A stretch of DNA of 59,722 nucleotides from Thermoplasmata archaeon. GTDB lineage: Archaea; Thermoplasmatota; Thermoplasmata; Thermoplasmatales; Thermoplasmataceae. Below, in pieces: positions 52,634 through 59,722 of this stretch. Location of the stretch: the NCBI GenBank assembly GCA_021817455.1, contig JAKAUW010000062.1, positions 1 through 59,722 on the forward strand, in the 5' to 3' direction. Position 1 is the first letter of the stretch. Each line of letters begins with the position of its first letter. The notes under the pieces are model-generated. The model had not been told where the DNA came from. It did no database searches and saw nothing but the letters and a program-made list of their open reading frames with translations. Both the position numbers and the translations under genes were made by a program.

Positions 52634-53969
52634 CAGTAACCACCACCACGTAAATTACCCCTATAAGCAGAGGTATTGCAGAAGAAAGGAGTGCCAGGCC
52701 CGACATGACAGAGTCCTCTTCCCCTTTCTTTTCAGCCACTCCGAGAAACACCATCCTAGTTACGTTGTAGTTAACCGATATGAATGCAGCCATCACAAAG
52801 AAAAGCAGCAGAACCAGCTGAACATAGTAATGGATGGAAAACAGAGAATAGAAAATAAGGAATTCACCGAAGAATGTGCCAAAGGGTGGAGTGCCGGTTA
52901 CTGCGAAGGAAGACATGAGCAAGGCGCTGGATGTGACTGGCATTGATTTCCATAGCCCGTGGATTTCCTCAATCTTCTTGGCACCTGTGTATCGTAGGAT
53001 GCCACCTGATGAGTAGAAAGCGCCAGCCTTCCCGAAACTGTGCGAAAGCAGGAGCAGGAGGGCACCAAAGAGTCCATATTCACCTCCAACAGCCAGCCCT
53101 ATAAGGGCCAGGTTCATGTTTTCCATGGTTGAATAGGCAAACATCCTCTTGTACCTGGTCTGGTATCCAAGGAACAGGGACGCTGCAATTACAGATATTA
53201 CAGCTGCCCAGACAAAAAGTTCTCTCATGGGGTCTATCTCATAGATCCTGTAGAGCACATACAATGCAGTTGGCAGGAGTACTCCCGAAAACATGGCACT
53301 TATGGGTGATGGGGCTTCACTATGAGCGTCTGGAAGCCATGTGTGCACGGGAAATACCCCTACTTTTGTCCCAAAGCCAACGAGGGCTATGGCAACTGCT
53401 ACATTCAGCGTGAGTGAAGGAAATACCTTCATGGAAAGGATTGATGAAATCTCCAGGGTCCCGATTGAATAGTAAATGAGGATTATGGAGATGAAGGCGA
53501 ACGTGACCCCTGCTGAAACTATGACTATATATCTCCATGTAGCCTCAGCTGAAGTTTCATTCTTTTCAGTCATCAGCAGCAGTGCTGAGGATATTGTTGT
53601 GGCCTCAATTCCCACCCACATCAGGCCAAGGTTGTTTATCTCGAGGGAAAAGATCATAGATGTGGTGAAGAGGGCCAGAAGGAGGTTAAACAGGTTCTCC
53701 CCGATCCAGATTTCCTGTTTCCTGAAATAGCTCTTTGAGTAAACCTGGGAAAGAAGGTGGACTGAGGTTACCATCAGGATGAAGACCCATGTTGTGAAGT
53801 CGACATAGAATGTCCCGGAAAAAGGAGTGAACTCGTACAGGAACAGTGCTATGGCAACATTTGCCAGGGAGAGGGCATTGTCTAGCCTTGGTACCCGGGA
53901 CAAGTAACCAAGGTATGACAGCACTGGCAGCAAAAGCGTTAGGATGATGAGAATGAAGGCTGTATTCAT
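52623..53969 (-). CDS. Ehr/Hyf-complex antiporter-like subunit (HyfF/NuoN type)
   Basis: 448 aa with about fourteen transmembrane helices. The typical core is present: MWVGIEATTISSALLLM (the Glu-bearing helix), FGTKVGVFPVHTWLPDAHSEAP near residue 215 (the Lys and HTWLPDAH loop), and LSHSFGKAGAFY. It is a second ion-translocating chain. It overlaps the preceding gene by 4 nt and the following large-subunit gene by 11 nt. Confidence 0.87.
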   Translation of the reverse strand: MNTAFILIILTLLLPVLSYLGYLSRVPRLDNALSLANVAIALFLYEFTPFSGTFYVDFTTWVFILMVTSVHLLSQVYSKSYFRKQEIWIGENLFNLLLALFTTSMIFSLEINNLGLMWVGIEATTISSALLLMTEKNETSAEATWRYIVIVSAGVTFAFISIILIYYSIGTLEISSILSMKVFPSLTLNVAVAIALVGFGTKVGVFPVHTWLPDAHSEAPSPISAMFSGVLLPTALYVLYRIYEIDPMRELFVWAAVISVIAASLFLGYQTRYKRMFAYSTMENMNLALIGLAVGGEYGLFGALLLLLSHSFGKAGAFYSSGGILRYTGAKKIEEIHGLWKSMPVTSSALLMSSFAVTGTPPFGTFFGEFLIFYSLFSIHYYVQLVLLLFFVMAAFISVNYNVTRMVFLGVAEKKGEEDSVMSGLALLSSAIPLLIGVIYVVVVTGAL

Positions 53970-54613
53970 CCCCTCAACTCCTCCACCCTTTCATGGGTGA
54001 ACTTTTCAACGACCACAACAGATGATATTACAACCAGGGCCAGGACATCCAGGAATACACTGGCCTCGATGAGAAGCGGTATTGGCAGAAGGAATACTGC
54101 AAAGAGGACTATTGCATTCTCCTCCTCAATGTACCCCATTATCTGGGCATATGTGGTCCTCCTGGATGCTATGAGAAAGAGACCCTGGAAGAAGAGAGCC
54201 AGCGGAAATACCAGGATTCCCTGGTTCCCGGTGATTGACTCAGTCTTAATGCTGGAAAAGACAACCGAGTATACAATCAGGACTGCGGTTAACACAAACA
54301 CCAGGCTTATGATGAACAGATAAGCAACACTGACTTGCTTCTCGTGGAGGTGAACCTGATCCTTTCTTATCCCTTTCTCCAGGAAGAATGTAATGAGGAA
54401 ACCCCTAAGGACAACAATGAGGACTGCAAGGATTATGAAATCAGAATCATCTGTAATAATCCCCATTATCACGGATATGACTGCCAGCAGGATTGACTGG
54501 ACCAGCTGCCCCCGGATCATTGGCCTTATGAACTCCTGGCCCTGCATGTAAAATGCGGTGATTAGGATTAGGCTTGATAGTGGGAAAAGAAGCACTTCGC
54601 CAATTGCGCTCAT
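53966..54613 (-). CDS. Ehr/Hyf-complex HyfE-like membrane subunit
   Basis: 215 aa with six to seven transmembrane helices. MGYIEEENAIVLFAVF near residue 160 matches the GxEE(x)NA signature that NuoK shares with the HyfE family. It probably forms part of the ion path at the membrane arm. It overlaps both neighbours by 4 nt. Confidence 0.82.
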   Translation of the reverse strand: MSAIGEVLLFPLSSLILITAFYMQGQEFIRPMIRGQLVQSILLAVISVIMGIITDDSDFIILAVLIVVLRGFLITFFLEKGIRKDQVHLHEKQVSVAYLFIISLVFVLTAVLIVYSVVFSSIKTESITGNQGILVFPLALFFQGLFLIASRRTTYAQIMGYIEEENAIVLFAVFLLPIPLLIEASVFLDVLALVVISSVVVVEKFTHERVEELRG

Positions 54614-55563
54614 GCAATCACCTCAGTGAATATCAGGAACAGAATTGAGAATGTGAATGCAGTGGCAAGGTAATCGAGGACCCTGAATAACCTGAGCTTT
54701 GCCAGAGTGGTTTCTACAATAAGCACTATCCCGATGAGCAGCAGCCATTTCGCAAACATAACCGGGATATCCAGCAGGAACCATGGCGAAGAGGAACTTA
54801 GACCCCATGGGACGAGGAATACATTTAGGAGAACTGAACCGAGCAGGTATTGCTTTATGTAACTGTTCCACTTGTTTATTGCCAGCAACTTGCCGCTATA
54901 TTCGTAGTTAACGGCTTCATCTATCATTCCAAGCTCCTGCAGGCCTGCGCTCTCAAGTGGAATCCTGCCTGTTTCATACAGGAACAGCATGAAGAAAGCC
55001 AGCGTGGAGAAAATGTGGACGATTGAAATATTCTGAAGTGAATTGGATGCCAGGAACTGGTTTGTGGTGTATGGGTTGTTGGTTCCAGTAATCAGGGAAA
55101 CAGCAAAGAACACAGTTATTAAAGTACCCTCTGACAGAAAATTGAAGGACAGCATTCTAGACACGCCCAGGGCTGAATAATTGCTATTGCTTCCAAAGGC
55201 AGCAGCCATTTTCACGAAAGCGGCAAGAGAGAACAGAATTGCTCCCCCCAGGAAATCAGCCGAGGCCGTAAAGTAGATTGGGGCAGGTATGAGAACTGGG
55301 ATTATGAGGGAAATGAGGGAGTAAACCCCAAATGCAACATATGGGGCATAAATGAAAATTATGCCAGAATTTGATGGCCTGAGGGTCTCCTTTCTGAGGA
55401 GCTTTGCGAGATCATAATAGGGCTGGAATATGCTGGGACCTTTCTTCGACTCCACAATGCTCTTTGCTCTGTGAAAAATTCCAGCAAACAGCGGTGATAA
55501 TCCCACAACGAAGAAATACTGCAGGAGCGTTTCAGTGAACGTTACATAGTCTATTCTAACCAC
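54610..55563 (-). CDS. Ehr/Hyf-complex HyfC/NuoH-like membrane subunit
   Basis: 317 aa with about eight transmembrane helices. The NuoH/HyfC signature is visible in HRAKSIVESKKGPSIFQPYYDLAKLLRKE near residues 31-59, read in parts (ESKKGPSIFQPYYDL is the quinone-site-type loop). The conserved acidic loop LYETGRIPLESAGLQELGMIDE is near residue 195. It anchors the peripheral arm. It is the first gene of the operon; the start codon is GTG at 55563. Confidence 0.85.
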   Translation of the reverse strand: MVRIDYVTFTETLLQYFFVVGLSPLFAGIFHRAKSIVESKKGPSIFQPYYDLAKLLRKETLRPSNSGIIFIYAPYVAFGVYSLISLIIPVLIPAPIYFTASADFLGGAILFSLAAFVKMAAAFGSNSNYSALGVSRMLSFNFLSEGTLITVFFAVSLITGTNNPYTTNQFLASNSLQNISIVHIFSTLAFFMLFLYETGRIPLESAGLQELGMIDEAVNYEYSGKLLAINKWNSYIKQYLLGSVLLNVFLVPWGLSSSSPWFLLDIPVMFAKWLLLIGIVLIVETTLAKLRLFRVLDYLATAFTFSILFLIFTEVIA

Positions 55564-55611
55564 CAGACGATTTTGCAGGCGTCATTAGCCAGTTTCGACC
55601 TGGCGGTTGTT

Positions 55612-55639
55612 ATGAGCGCGGAAACGCCATTCCGCTCAT
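55612..55639 (-). promoter_or_regulatory. Hairpin in the leader of the Ehr operon
   Basis: ATGAGC and GGAA on one side pair with TTCC and GCTCAT on the other, with a 2-nt bulge and a 6-nt loop. It lies about 50-75 nt ahead of the first gene's GTG and downstream of the TATA box at 55681-55691, so it would be in the mRNA leader. A control role is possible. Confidence 0.4.
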
Positions 55640-55680
55640 GTTGACCTAAAATCATAATGTTGTATTTATTGTTTTCATTC

Positions 55681-55691
55681 CTTTATATATG
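55681..55691 (-). promoter_or_regulatory. TATA-like box of the Ehr operon
   Basis: On the minus strand this reads CATATATAAAG, a strong archaeal box A. Transcription would begin near 55660, leaving a leader of roughly 95 nt. Confidence 0.55.
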
Positions 55692-55731
55692 CCATAAAAG
55701 CGAATCTCCGCCTACTCGCAAAATAATAATA

Positions 55732-55790
55732 CCACTCAGTCTGCCCGTCGTTCTTCACCTTTTCAGACTAGGCTGAATTCATCATAGTGG
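55732..55790 (-). ncRNA. Box C/D guide sRNA
   Basis: 59 nt. Read on the minus strand: terminal stem CCAC, one T, box C ATGATGA (55785-55779), guide ATTCAGCCTAGT (12 nt), box D' CTGA (55766-55763), 4-nt spacer, box C' GTGAAGA (one change from RTGATGA), guide ACGACGGGCAGA (12 nt), box D CTGA (55739-55736), and GTGG closing the terminal stem with CCAC. Both guides are 12 nt, the usual spacing. By the N-plus-five rule it should methylate the G paired to the fifth base above D' (target ACTAGGCTGAAT) and the C paired above D (target TCTGCCCGTCGT). T-rich sequence follows the 3' end. No rRNA match could be run. Confidence 0.85.
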
Positions 55791-55864
55791 CACTCTTGAA
55801 TTCCTGAAACCTATTTCTTATTTGCTAAACGCAGTTTTTTCTTTTGGATTACTCTATCAGTAAC

Positions 55865-56302
55865 ATGCCTGAACTCAAGGAGTTCCCTGTTACAGAAGCA
55901 GACAGGGAGCTCATAAGAACAGCAGAGGAAGCAATAAGGAAGGGCTACAAGGAAAACTGGCACAGCATAGGCGCTTCCCTAAGGACTAGAGATGGGAATG
56001 TCTTCTCATCAATACACTTCGATGCAACCGTGGGCAGGATATCCATATGTGCAGAACCGATTGCCATGGCTAATGCCATAATGGCAGGCCATGAGAAGCT
56101 TGACACCATAGTTGCGGTCAAGCATCCAAACGTGAAGCGTGGCAGGCCTGATTTTGAAGTCGTATCACCGTGCGGAATGTGCAGAGAAATGATCACCGAT
56201 TATGACCCTGAGACCAAGGTAATCATCAAGACCTCCGAGGGCCTCAAGAAAGTATACATGAAAGATCTTCTGCCATACAAATACAAGGAGCCCTTTGATT
56301 GA
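55865..56302 (+). CDS. Cytidine deaminase / blasticidin S deaminase-like
   Basis: 145 aa. The zinc site is CAEPIA near residue 63 and PCGMCREM near 102, the CxE...PCxxC pattern of cytidine deaminases. This form, with cysteine in the first motif, occurs in both tetrameric CDA and blasticidin S deaminase. It deaminates cytidine or a nucleoside analogue. ATG 55865 chosen; a TTG at 55844 is in frame. It stands alone next to tRNA-Pro. Confidence 0.88.
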   Translation: MPELKEFPVTEADRELIRTAEEAIRKGYKENWHSIGASLRTRDGNVFSSIHFDATVGRISICAEPIAMANAIMAGHEKLDTIVAVKHPNVKRGRPDFEVVSPCGMCREMITDYDPETKVIIKTSEGLKKVYMKDLLPYKYKEPFD

Positions 56303-56355
56303 ACGTACCCACTCCGTTAAATTTTTATTGAATCTGCACTCTACTAATTCCCAAT

Positions 56356-56428
56356 GGGGCTGTGGGGTAGCTTGGAGATCGACGGGCTTTGGGAGCCTGA
56401 GACTCCGGTCCAAATCCGGGCAGCCCCA
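56356..56428 (+). tRNA. tRNA-Pro (anticodon TGG)
   Basis: 73 nt, no intron and no encoded CCA. Acceptor GGGGCTG pairs with CAGCCCC (7 bp), discriminator A. The anticodon stem CGGGC/GCCTG has loop TTTGGGA with anticodon TGG. The T-stem TCCGG/CCGGG closes loop TCCAAAT; position 55, usually T, is C. The D-stem has a G-G at 10-25, so it is three good pairs. A TTTTTATTG box lies about 26-34 nt upstream. It is the likely integration target for the element to its right. Confidence 0.9.
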
Positions 56429-56448
56429 TCTGTTCTGTGTTCGGGTTC
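56421..56448 (+). repeat. Candidate attachment site: tRNA-Pro 3' end (left copy)
   Basis: The last bases of tRNA-Pro plus 20 nt of flank. 24 of 28 bases match 57591-57618 in the same orientation; the first ten (CAGCCCCATC) are identical and all four differences are transitions. Confidence 0.6.
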
Positions 56449-56526
56449 CATCCCACCTACCATATATTTATTAGTATCTTTTTGATGAAAATACACCCAT
56501 TGTAATAAGGAGGATTGCAGATTCCT

Positions 56527-56922
56527 ATGGCGGAACCGGAATATATAACTGATGAAACTGTCAAGAGAATAATGGCTTTGCCGGGCAGCGAAAATGTTGA
56601 GTTCATTTTTCTCTACGGGTCAGCTGCTATTGGAAAATCACATTCCGGTTCAGATATTGATCTTTGCATCTATTATAGCGGTACTGATCAGGAAGCATAC
56701 AAATTCCTTCTTAGTGCAATGTCCACAGTTGACAGTAACATTCTTGACATCAAACTTTTCAGACAGTTGCCCCTCTATATCAGAATTGATGTCCTCAAGG
56801 GCAGGCTACTGTATTCAAGGGATAACCCCAAGGTTTACGAAATAGCCTATGATACCCTGAGGGAATATGATGAGTTTGAACCCAGATTTTTTGACTATAT
56901 AGGGAAAGAGGCGATTCATTGA
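56527..56922 (+). CDS. mntA: MNT-type nucleotidyltransferase (antitoxin, MntA-like)
   Basis: 131 aa. GSAAIGKSHSGSDIDL (residues 31-46) is the GS...DxD signature of the minimal nucleotidyltransferase, with D43 and D45; a third acid is in NILDIKLF. The MNT partner of HEPN toxins AMPylates the toxin. ATG 56527 is chosen although GGAGG is 13 nt ahead; a TTG at 56515 lies too near that site. It overlaps the HEPN gene by 4 nt. Confidence 0.87.
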   Translation: MAEPEYITDETVKRIMALPGSENVEFIFLYGSAAIGKSHSGSDIDLCIYYSGTDQEAYKFLLSAMSTVDSNILDIKLFRQLPLYIRIDVLKGRLLYSRDNPKVYEIAYDTLREYDEFEPRFFDYIGKEAIH

Positions 56923-57353
56923 AGAAAGGCGGAATAAGAGACGCCTTAGTGTACTCGAAGATCACTGAAATAGATGAAAGCCTCAAAATTGTCAAAGATA
57001 ACTTGCCCGACGAAGTTGAAGAATTTGTTACTTTGGGAATTGTGAAAGATGGGATTTACAAACGCCTTGAATATGCAATTGAAGACGTTTTTGATATATG
57101 TCATGTGATTAACGCTGATCTGTCCCTTGGTATTCCCTCCAGTGAGGAAGACGTTATTGAGAACTTGAGAAACAGGGGCATCATTGATTCAGATATTTCT
57201 GATAAGCTTATGGCCATGCGCAGATTTAGAAATATTGTTGTCCACAGATATGGCAAGATTGATGATAGAATTGCTTTTTCACTGTTGGAGAATGAACTTG
57301 GTGATTTCGAACTTTTCAATGAACGAATAAGGGCTTTCTTGAAGGAAACATGA
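56919..57353 (+). CDS. hepT: HEPN-domain toxin (HepT-like, DUF86)
   Basis: 144 aa. The RX4HXY motif is R104-H109-Y111 in FRNIVVHRYGKI, the RNase active site of HEPN toxins; the tyrosine is the residue that MntA AMPylates. Otherwise all-helical, as in the family. The start is TTG at 56919, overlapping the antitoxin stop. The gene pair sits within the tRNA-flanked element and probably stabilises it. Confidence 0.85.
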   Translation: MKKGGIRDALVYSKITEIDESLKIVKDNLPDEVEEFVTLGIVKDGIYKRLEYAIEDVFDICHVINADLSLGIPSSEEDVIENLRNRGIIDSDISDKLMAMRRFRNIVVHRYGKIDDRIAFSLLENELGDFELFNERIRAFLKET

Positions 57354-57510
57354 TTATTCAGCCAATAGTTCCGGGACTTTCAATTTACGTGGACTGATTG
57401 CATACATCTGTCCCCATGTTCACAGACTTTTTCTAATTCCTGGCTTTGAAAACATTAATGAATAATCCTTTTCCATGAAAAGATGAACAGCAGAAACTCT
57501 GGGATTCTTC

Positions 57511-57900
57511 TCAGACTATTCCTTCAAAATAGCCAAAATGATTTTCGAAAATTTGCATGAACAATTCAGTTTGAAATACACGGATTCGGACAGCCCCATC
57601 CGTTCTATGTCCGGATTCATGCATCTGCGCCAATTCCGTCATTTTTCCACTTCCTTGAAATATCTCTCTAATACGGGATCTGACCACCTCCGCAACTTCA
57701 AACTGTGAGACATGCGTATAGCGTTGAGTGGTCTTTAGTGACCTGTGGCAGAGATGAATTTGGACCATGCGGATATCAATTGGTTTTGCTCCGCGGTAGC
57801 TCCTTAACAATCAAAGCATCTCCTCGCTTTAAATATCCACATAAGTCAAGTAAAGCCTCCATCGCGATGTCAGGAGTGCCCGAGACGGGAATTTAATTTC
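57511..57900 (-). pseudogene. Decayed tyrosine recombinase (integrase) fragment
   Basis: The recognisable part is at about 57650-57780. It reads IDIRMVQIHLCHRSLKTTQRY, then THVSQFEVAEVVRSRI: the C-terminal end of a tyrosine recombinase, with the HxxLxH...YTHV spacing. The N-terminal domain and catalytic Arg are missing. Immediately upstream another frame (57805-57900) encodes PDIAMEALLDLCGYLKRGDA, ending at a stop, so the gene is frame-shifted or rearranged. The right-hand copy of the tRNA repeat lies inside it. No active recombinase is expected. Confidence 0.7.
57591..57618 (+). repeat. Candidate attachment site: imperfect copy of the tRNA-Pro 3' end (right copy)
   Basis: 24 of 28 bases match 56421-56448. 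It begins with CAGCCCCATC, the end of the tRNA. The 1.17-kb interval between the copies holds the HEPN/MNT pair. The repeat is within the recombinase remnant. Confidence 0.6.
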
Positions 57901-58332
57901 CCAATCTGCAAATCCTCCGGCAGCTTTAAGAGGTAAGTTTTTGAGCTGAACATATCCCGCTTCCTTGATATAAGGGCACGCTTCCTATTTCAACAAGAAT
58001 AAGTCAGATTCCAATTCAGTAAGCACTTTCTCTTTTCTTCCCAGAACTGGCACCTAGTTGGCCATTTTTCCGTTAGCTATTTTCCAAGTGGTAAATTTCC
58101 TCCTAAAATATTTATACGTGGGTTGAGAAATATATATCGTGGTTTGATAACAAATTATAAATTGATAAATTTTTTTCCAACGCCACATTATTTGCAACTC
58201 ACAGTTGTATCTTTATAACCTGACAATTCATAAGATTTGACATGTTTGCGCCTTAATGTGGGGGAAAGGTGTTCATGCTCTTCAACAAAGAGTTGTAGAA
58301 TGAGAAATTCACTTTTTGTGGAAAGTTAAGAA
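57811..58332. other. Long AT-rich spacer, mostly featureless
   Basis: 522 nt. It begins with the leftover frame of the recombinase fragment and ends with the 3' side of the NYN gene. I see a pair of related 13-mers, CGTGGGTTGAGAA (58117) and CGTGGTTTGATAA (58138), and a weak CTCTT-CAACA-AAGAG stem near 58278. No gene of useful size was seen. Confidence 0.4.
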
Positions 58333-59076
58333 TTAACCTAAATCTGGGTCTACCACTTTGTATTTCTTATCACCACCTGATTTTTCTTTTGTATTGTGCA
58401 AAATCGAAGGAAAAAGTTCTATGAATTTTGAAAGATTCTTACAGCCAAAATTCTTCGGTGAGAACGATGGGTCCAGTTTCAAAAGCATAAGGCCAAGGTT
58501 TGATCCCAGCACGACACCGTTTTCATCTGCAGTGTTCAGAACCGCCTTACGAAAGAGTTCTTCCCCTTTGAGGATGTTGATTTCGGTGTTTGGGACAGTT
58601 TCAACTGCCAATTTCTTTCTATCGGGCCCTTTGGGTTGTGGTATGAGATTCTCGATGAAAATAAACTCTTCACACCCTTTAACGAATGAAGCGGGGGCGA
58701 TTTTCCTCCCAATTCCTATTACTTTTATGCCAGCTTCCCTTATTCTGATTGCTAGTCCTGTGAAATCACTATCACTGGTAACTAGGATAAATGCCCCCAC
58801 AGACTTTGAGTGTAATATATCCATTGCATCAATTACCATAGCTATGTCGGTAGAATTCTTCCCTTTAGTATACTGAAATTGCTGCATCGGCTTTACAGCA
58901 TATTCCTTGAAGATTCCGTTCCATTCTTTTAGAGCAGTAGCACTCCAATCCCCATAGGCTCTTTTTATTATTGTATTCCCGAATTTGTGTGAGTAATCTA
59001 GTATTTGTCCGATTGAATGGTACGGAGTATTATCCGCATCTATCAAAATCGCCAATTTTGTTTCAAAATCATCCAT
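58333..59076 (-). CDS. NYN-domain protein with a C-terminal OST-HTH/LOTUS-like part
   Basis: 247 aa. The NYN nuclease acids are clear: ILIDADNTP near residue 11, STDIAMVIDAMDIL near 74, and VTSDSDFTGLA near 98. The C-terminal part (about 165-240: ELFRKAVLNTADENGVVLG, then SFSPKNFGCKNLSKFIELF) matches the OST-HTH/LOTUS pattern. NYN proteins cut RNA in defence or RNA turnover; LOTUS domains bind RNA or helicases. It is close to the second integrase, so it may be cargo of a mobile element. Confidence 0.85.
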   Translation of the reverse strand: MDDFETKLAILIDADNTPYHSIGQILDYSHKFGNTIIKRAYGDWSATALKEWNGIFKEYAVKPMQQFQYTKGKNSTDIAMVIDAMDILHSKSVGAFILVTSDSDFTGLAIRIREAGIKVIGIGRKIAPASFVKGCEEFIFIENLIPQPKGPDRKKLAVETVPNTEINILKGEELFRKAVLNTADENGVVLGSNLGLMLLKLDPSFSPKNFGCKNLSKFIELFPSILHNTKEKSGGDKKYKVVDPDLG

Positions 59077-59102
59077 AACAATAATGTTAGTAGGAGGAAC
59101 TG

Positions 59103-59722
59103 CTAATATTTCTTTCCATAATAACAGTTAAGATAGGCTGCTTTGAACTTATCCACACCCCCCCCAACCCATTTTCTCATTTCTTTGCCATCATATTCCT
59201 CAAATGGGATATTAACGTAATGCTGGTATTGGGTGGCTGTTGAGTGTCCTTGACTCAATGCAATCTCCAGTGCCTTATAGGGGTAATAGAACACTAACCA
59301 TGACTCCCAGGTCTTCCTGAACGTCTTATTGTTGACCGGTGGTCCCTAAAGGATCCTTTTCGATAATCGCCTCAACTTCGTGTCAAATGCAGGAAGTTCC
59401 GGCAATGGGTGCGAAGCCTGGAATATATCGGAAATGAGAGTCTTGCCGATATCACTCAACCTTATAGCCCTTTCCTTCTGTTTAGCCTTGACCTTCATCA
59501 TTGAACCCCGTGGAAGGTAGATGAATATGCCATCCAGCCAGTCTGGATTCTCCCTGAATCTCTGCAATTCAGCAGACCTCATTCCTGTTACAAGGAGAGA
59601 AGTGCAGATCCTTTTCATGTTAATGTCCAGGTTATCTCTCAAGGTCTCCCACTCAGATGGCCTGAGGGTCCTGACTTCAAACTTTTCTGAAGGTCTTACA
59701 ATGGCTCTCAAAATGCCTGTTA
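59103..59722 (-). pseudogene. Second tyrosine integrase, interrupted by an in-frame TAG (runs off the window)
   Basis: The N-terminal portion (59346-59711) has the catalytic-domain start RTLRPSEWETLRDNL and the arginine motif LVTGMRSAELQRF. At 59346-59348 there is a TAG. The reading frame then continues without shift (GPPVNNKTFRKTWESW and ALSQGHSTATQYQHYVNIPF, the HxxYxxH...Y ending). So the gene is complete apart from one nonsense codon. The 5' part lies outside the window, since the frame is open to 59722. Confidence 0.75.

Noticed and set aside
59346-59348. Pyrrolysine or other readthrough at the integrase TAG
   Set aside because: TAG serves as a plain stop for tmk here and no pyl genes are seen in the window; a nonsense mutation is simpler.
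1-59722. CRISPR array or rRNA genes
   Set aside because: No regularly spaced direct repeats and no rRNA-like sequence was seen.

Overview
The window looks like a chromosomal stretch of a euryarchaeon of the order Thermoplasmatales, probably an acidophilic heterotroph. The evidence is the gene set: PolD large subunit, CDP-archaeol synthase, archaeal Pth2, DtdA, Nob1, Tsr3 and GPN-loop GTPase, plus a secreted S53 (acid) protease, a gluconate-dehydratase-type enolase-superfamily protein and a fused EtfBA. Many genes have a TATA-like box 22-32 nt ahead of the start codon, as expected for leaderless messages. Genes are tightly packed on both strands, often with 4-nt start/stop overlaps.

Positions 1-13,800 hold a CBS/HTH regulator-carS-pth2 unit, acetyl-CoA synthetase, an MFS carrier, thymidylate kinase, methionine aminopeptidase, a Rieske protein, a ribbon-helix-helix protein with a palindrome at its start, a membrane protein behind a strongly structured leader, fused EtfBA, a solitary DNA methyltransferase, a cyclase-family hydrolase, Nob1 and citrate synthase. 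Positions 13,900-20,800 hold the S53 protease, an acyl-CoA-synthetase-like protein with a degraded ATP loop, the NAD(P)HX repair enzyme and an Ogg glycosylase. Positions 20,800-22,800 carry a nickel module: a NiCoT permease facing a nickel superoxide dismutase and its maturation protease. Positions 23,300-29,300 form a four-gene overlapping operon (pyrG, SCP2-like gene, polC, GPN GTPase). Positions 30,100-34,600 carry a MurL-like PP-loop protein, a DgcN-like (DUF1611) protein, a fold-type II PLP enzyme and D-aminoacyl-tRNA deacylase; I read this as a possible D-amino-acid cluster.

Positions 35,000-49,100 hold an EamA carrier, an AraC/O6-alkylguanine transferase, valS, glnA, a 31-codon peptide gene with a strong Shine-Dalgarno facing a TPR protein, aconitase, a beta-propeller-like protein, the gluconate-dehydratase-like enzyme and a RecA-like protein. 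Positions 49,089-55,563 are one six-gene operon for a membrane complex of the Ehr / group-4-hydrogenase / complex I family. It has no [NiFe]-ligand cysteines and has a fused Fe-S/NuoB-type subunit. Just upstream lies a box C/D guide sRNA with both guides intact.

From tRNA-Pro(TGG) at 56,356 to the end the DNA is accessory. It contains a HEPN/MNT toxin-antitoxin pair bracketed by the tRNA 3' end and an imperfect copy of it (24 of 28 bases), a decayed tyrosine recombinase, a NYN/LOTUS-type protein and a second integrase cut by an in-frame TAG at 59,346-59,348.

The metabolic genes fit together as aerobic or facultative heterotrophy: sugar acid entry by dehydration, acetate activation, citrate synthase and aconitase for the TCA cycle, EtfBA and Rieske electron carriers, an ion-pumping membrane oxidoreductase and a nickel-based superoxide defence.
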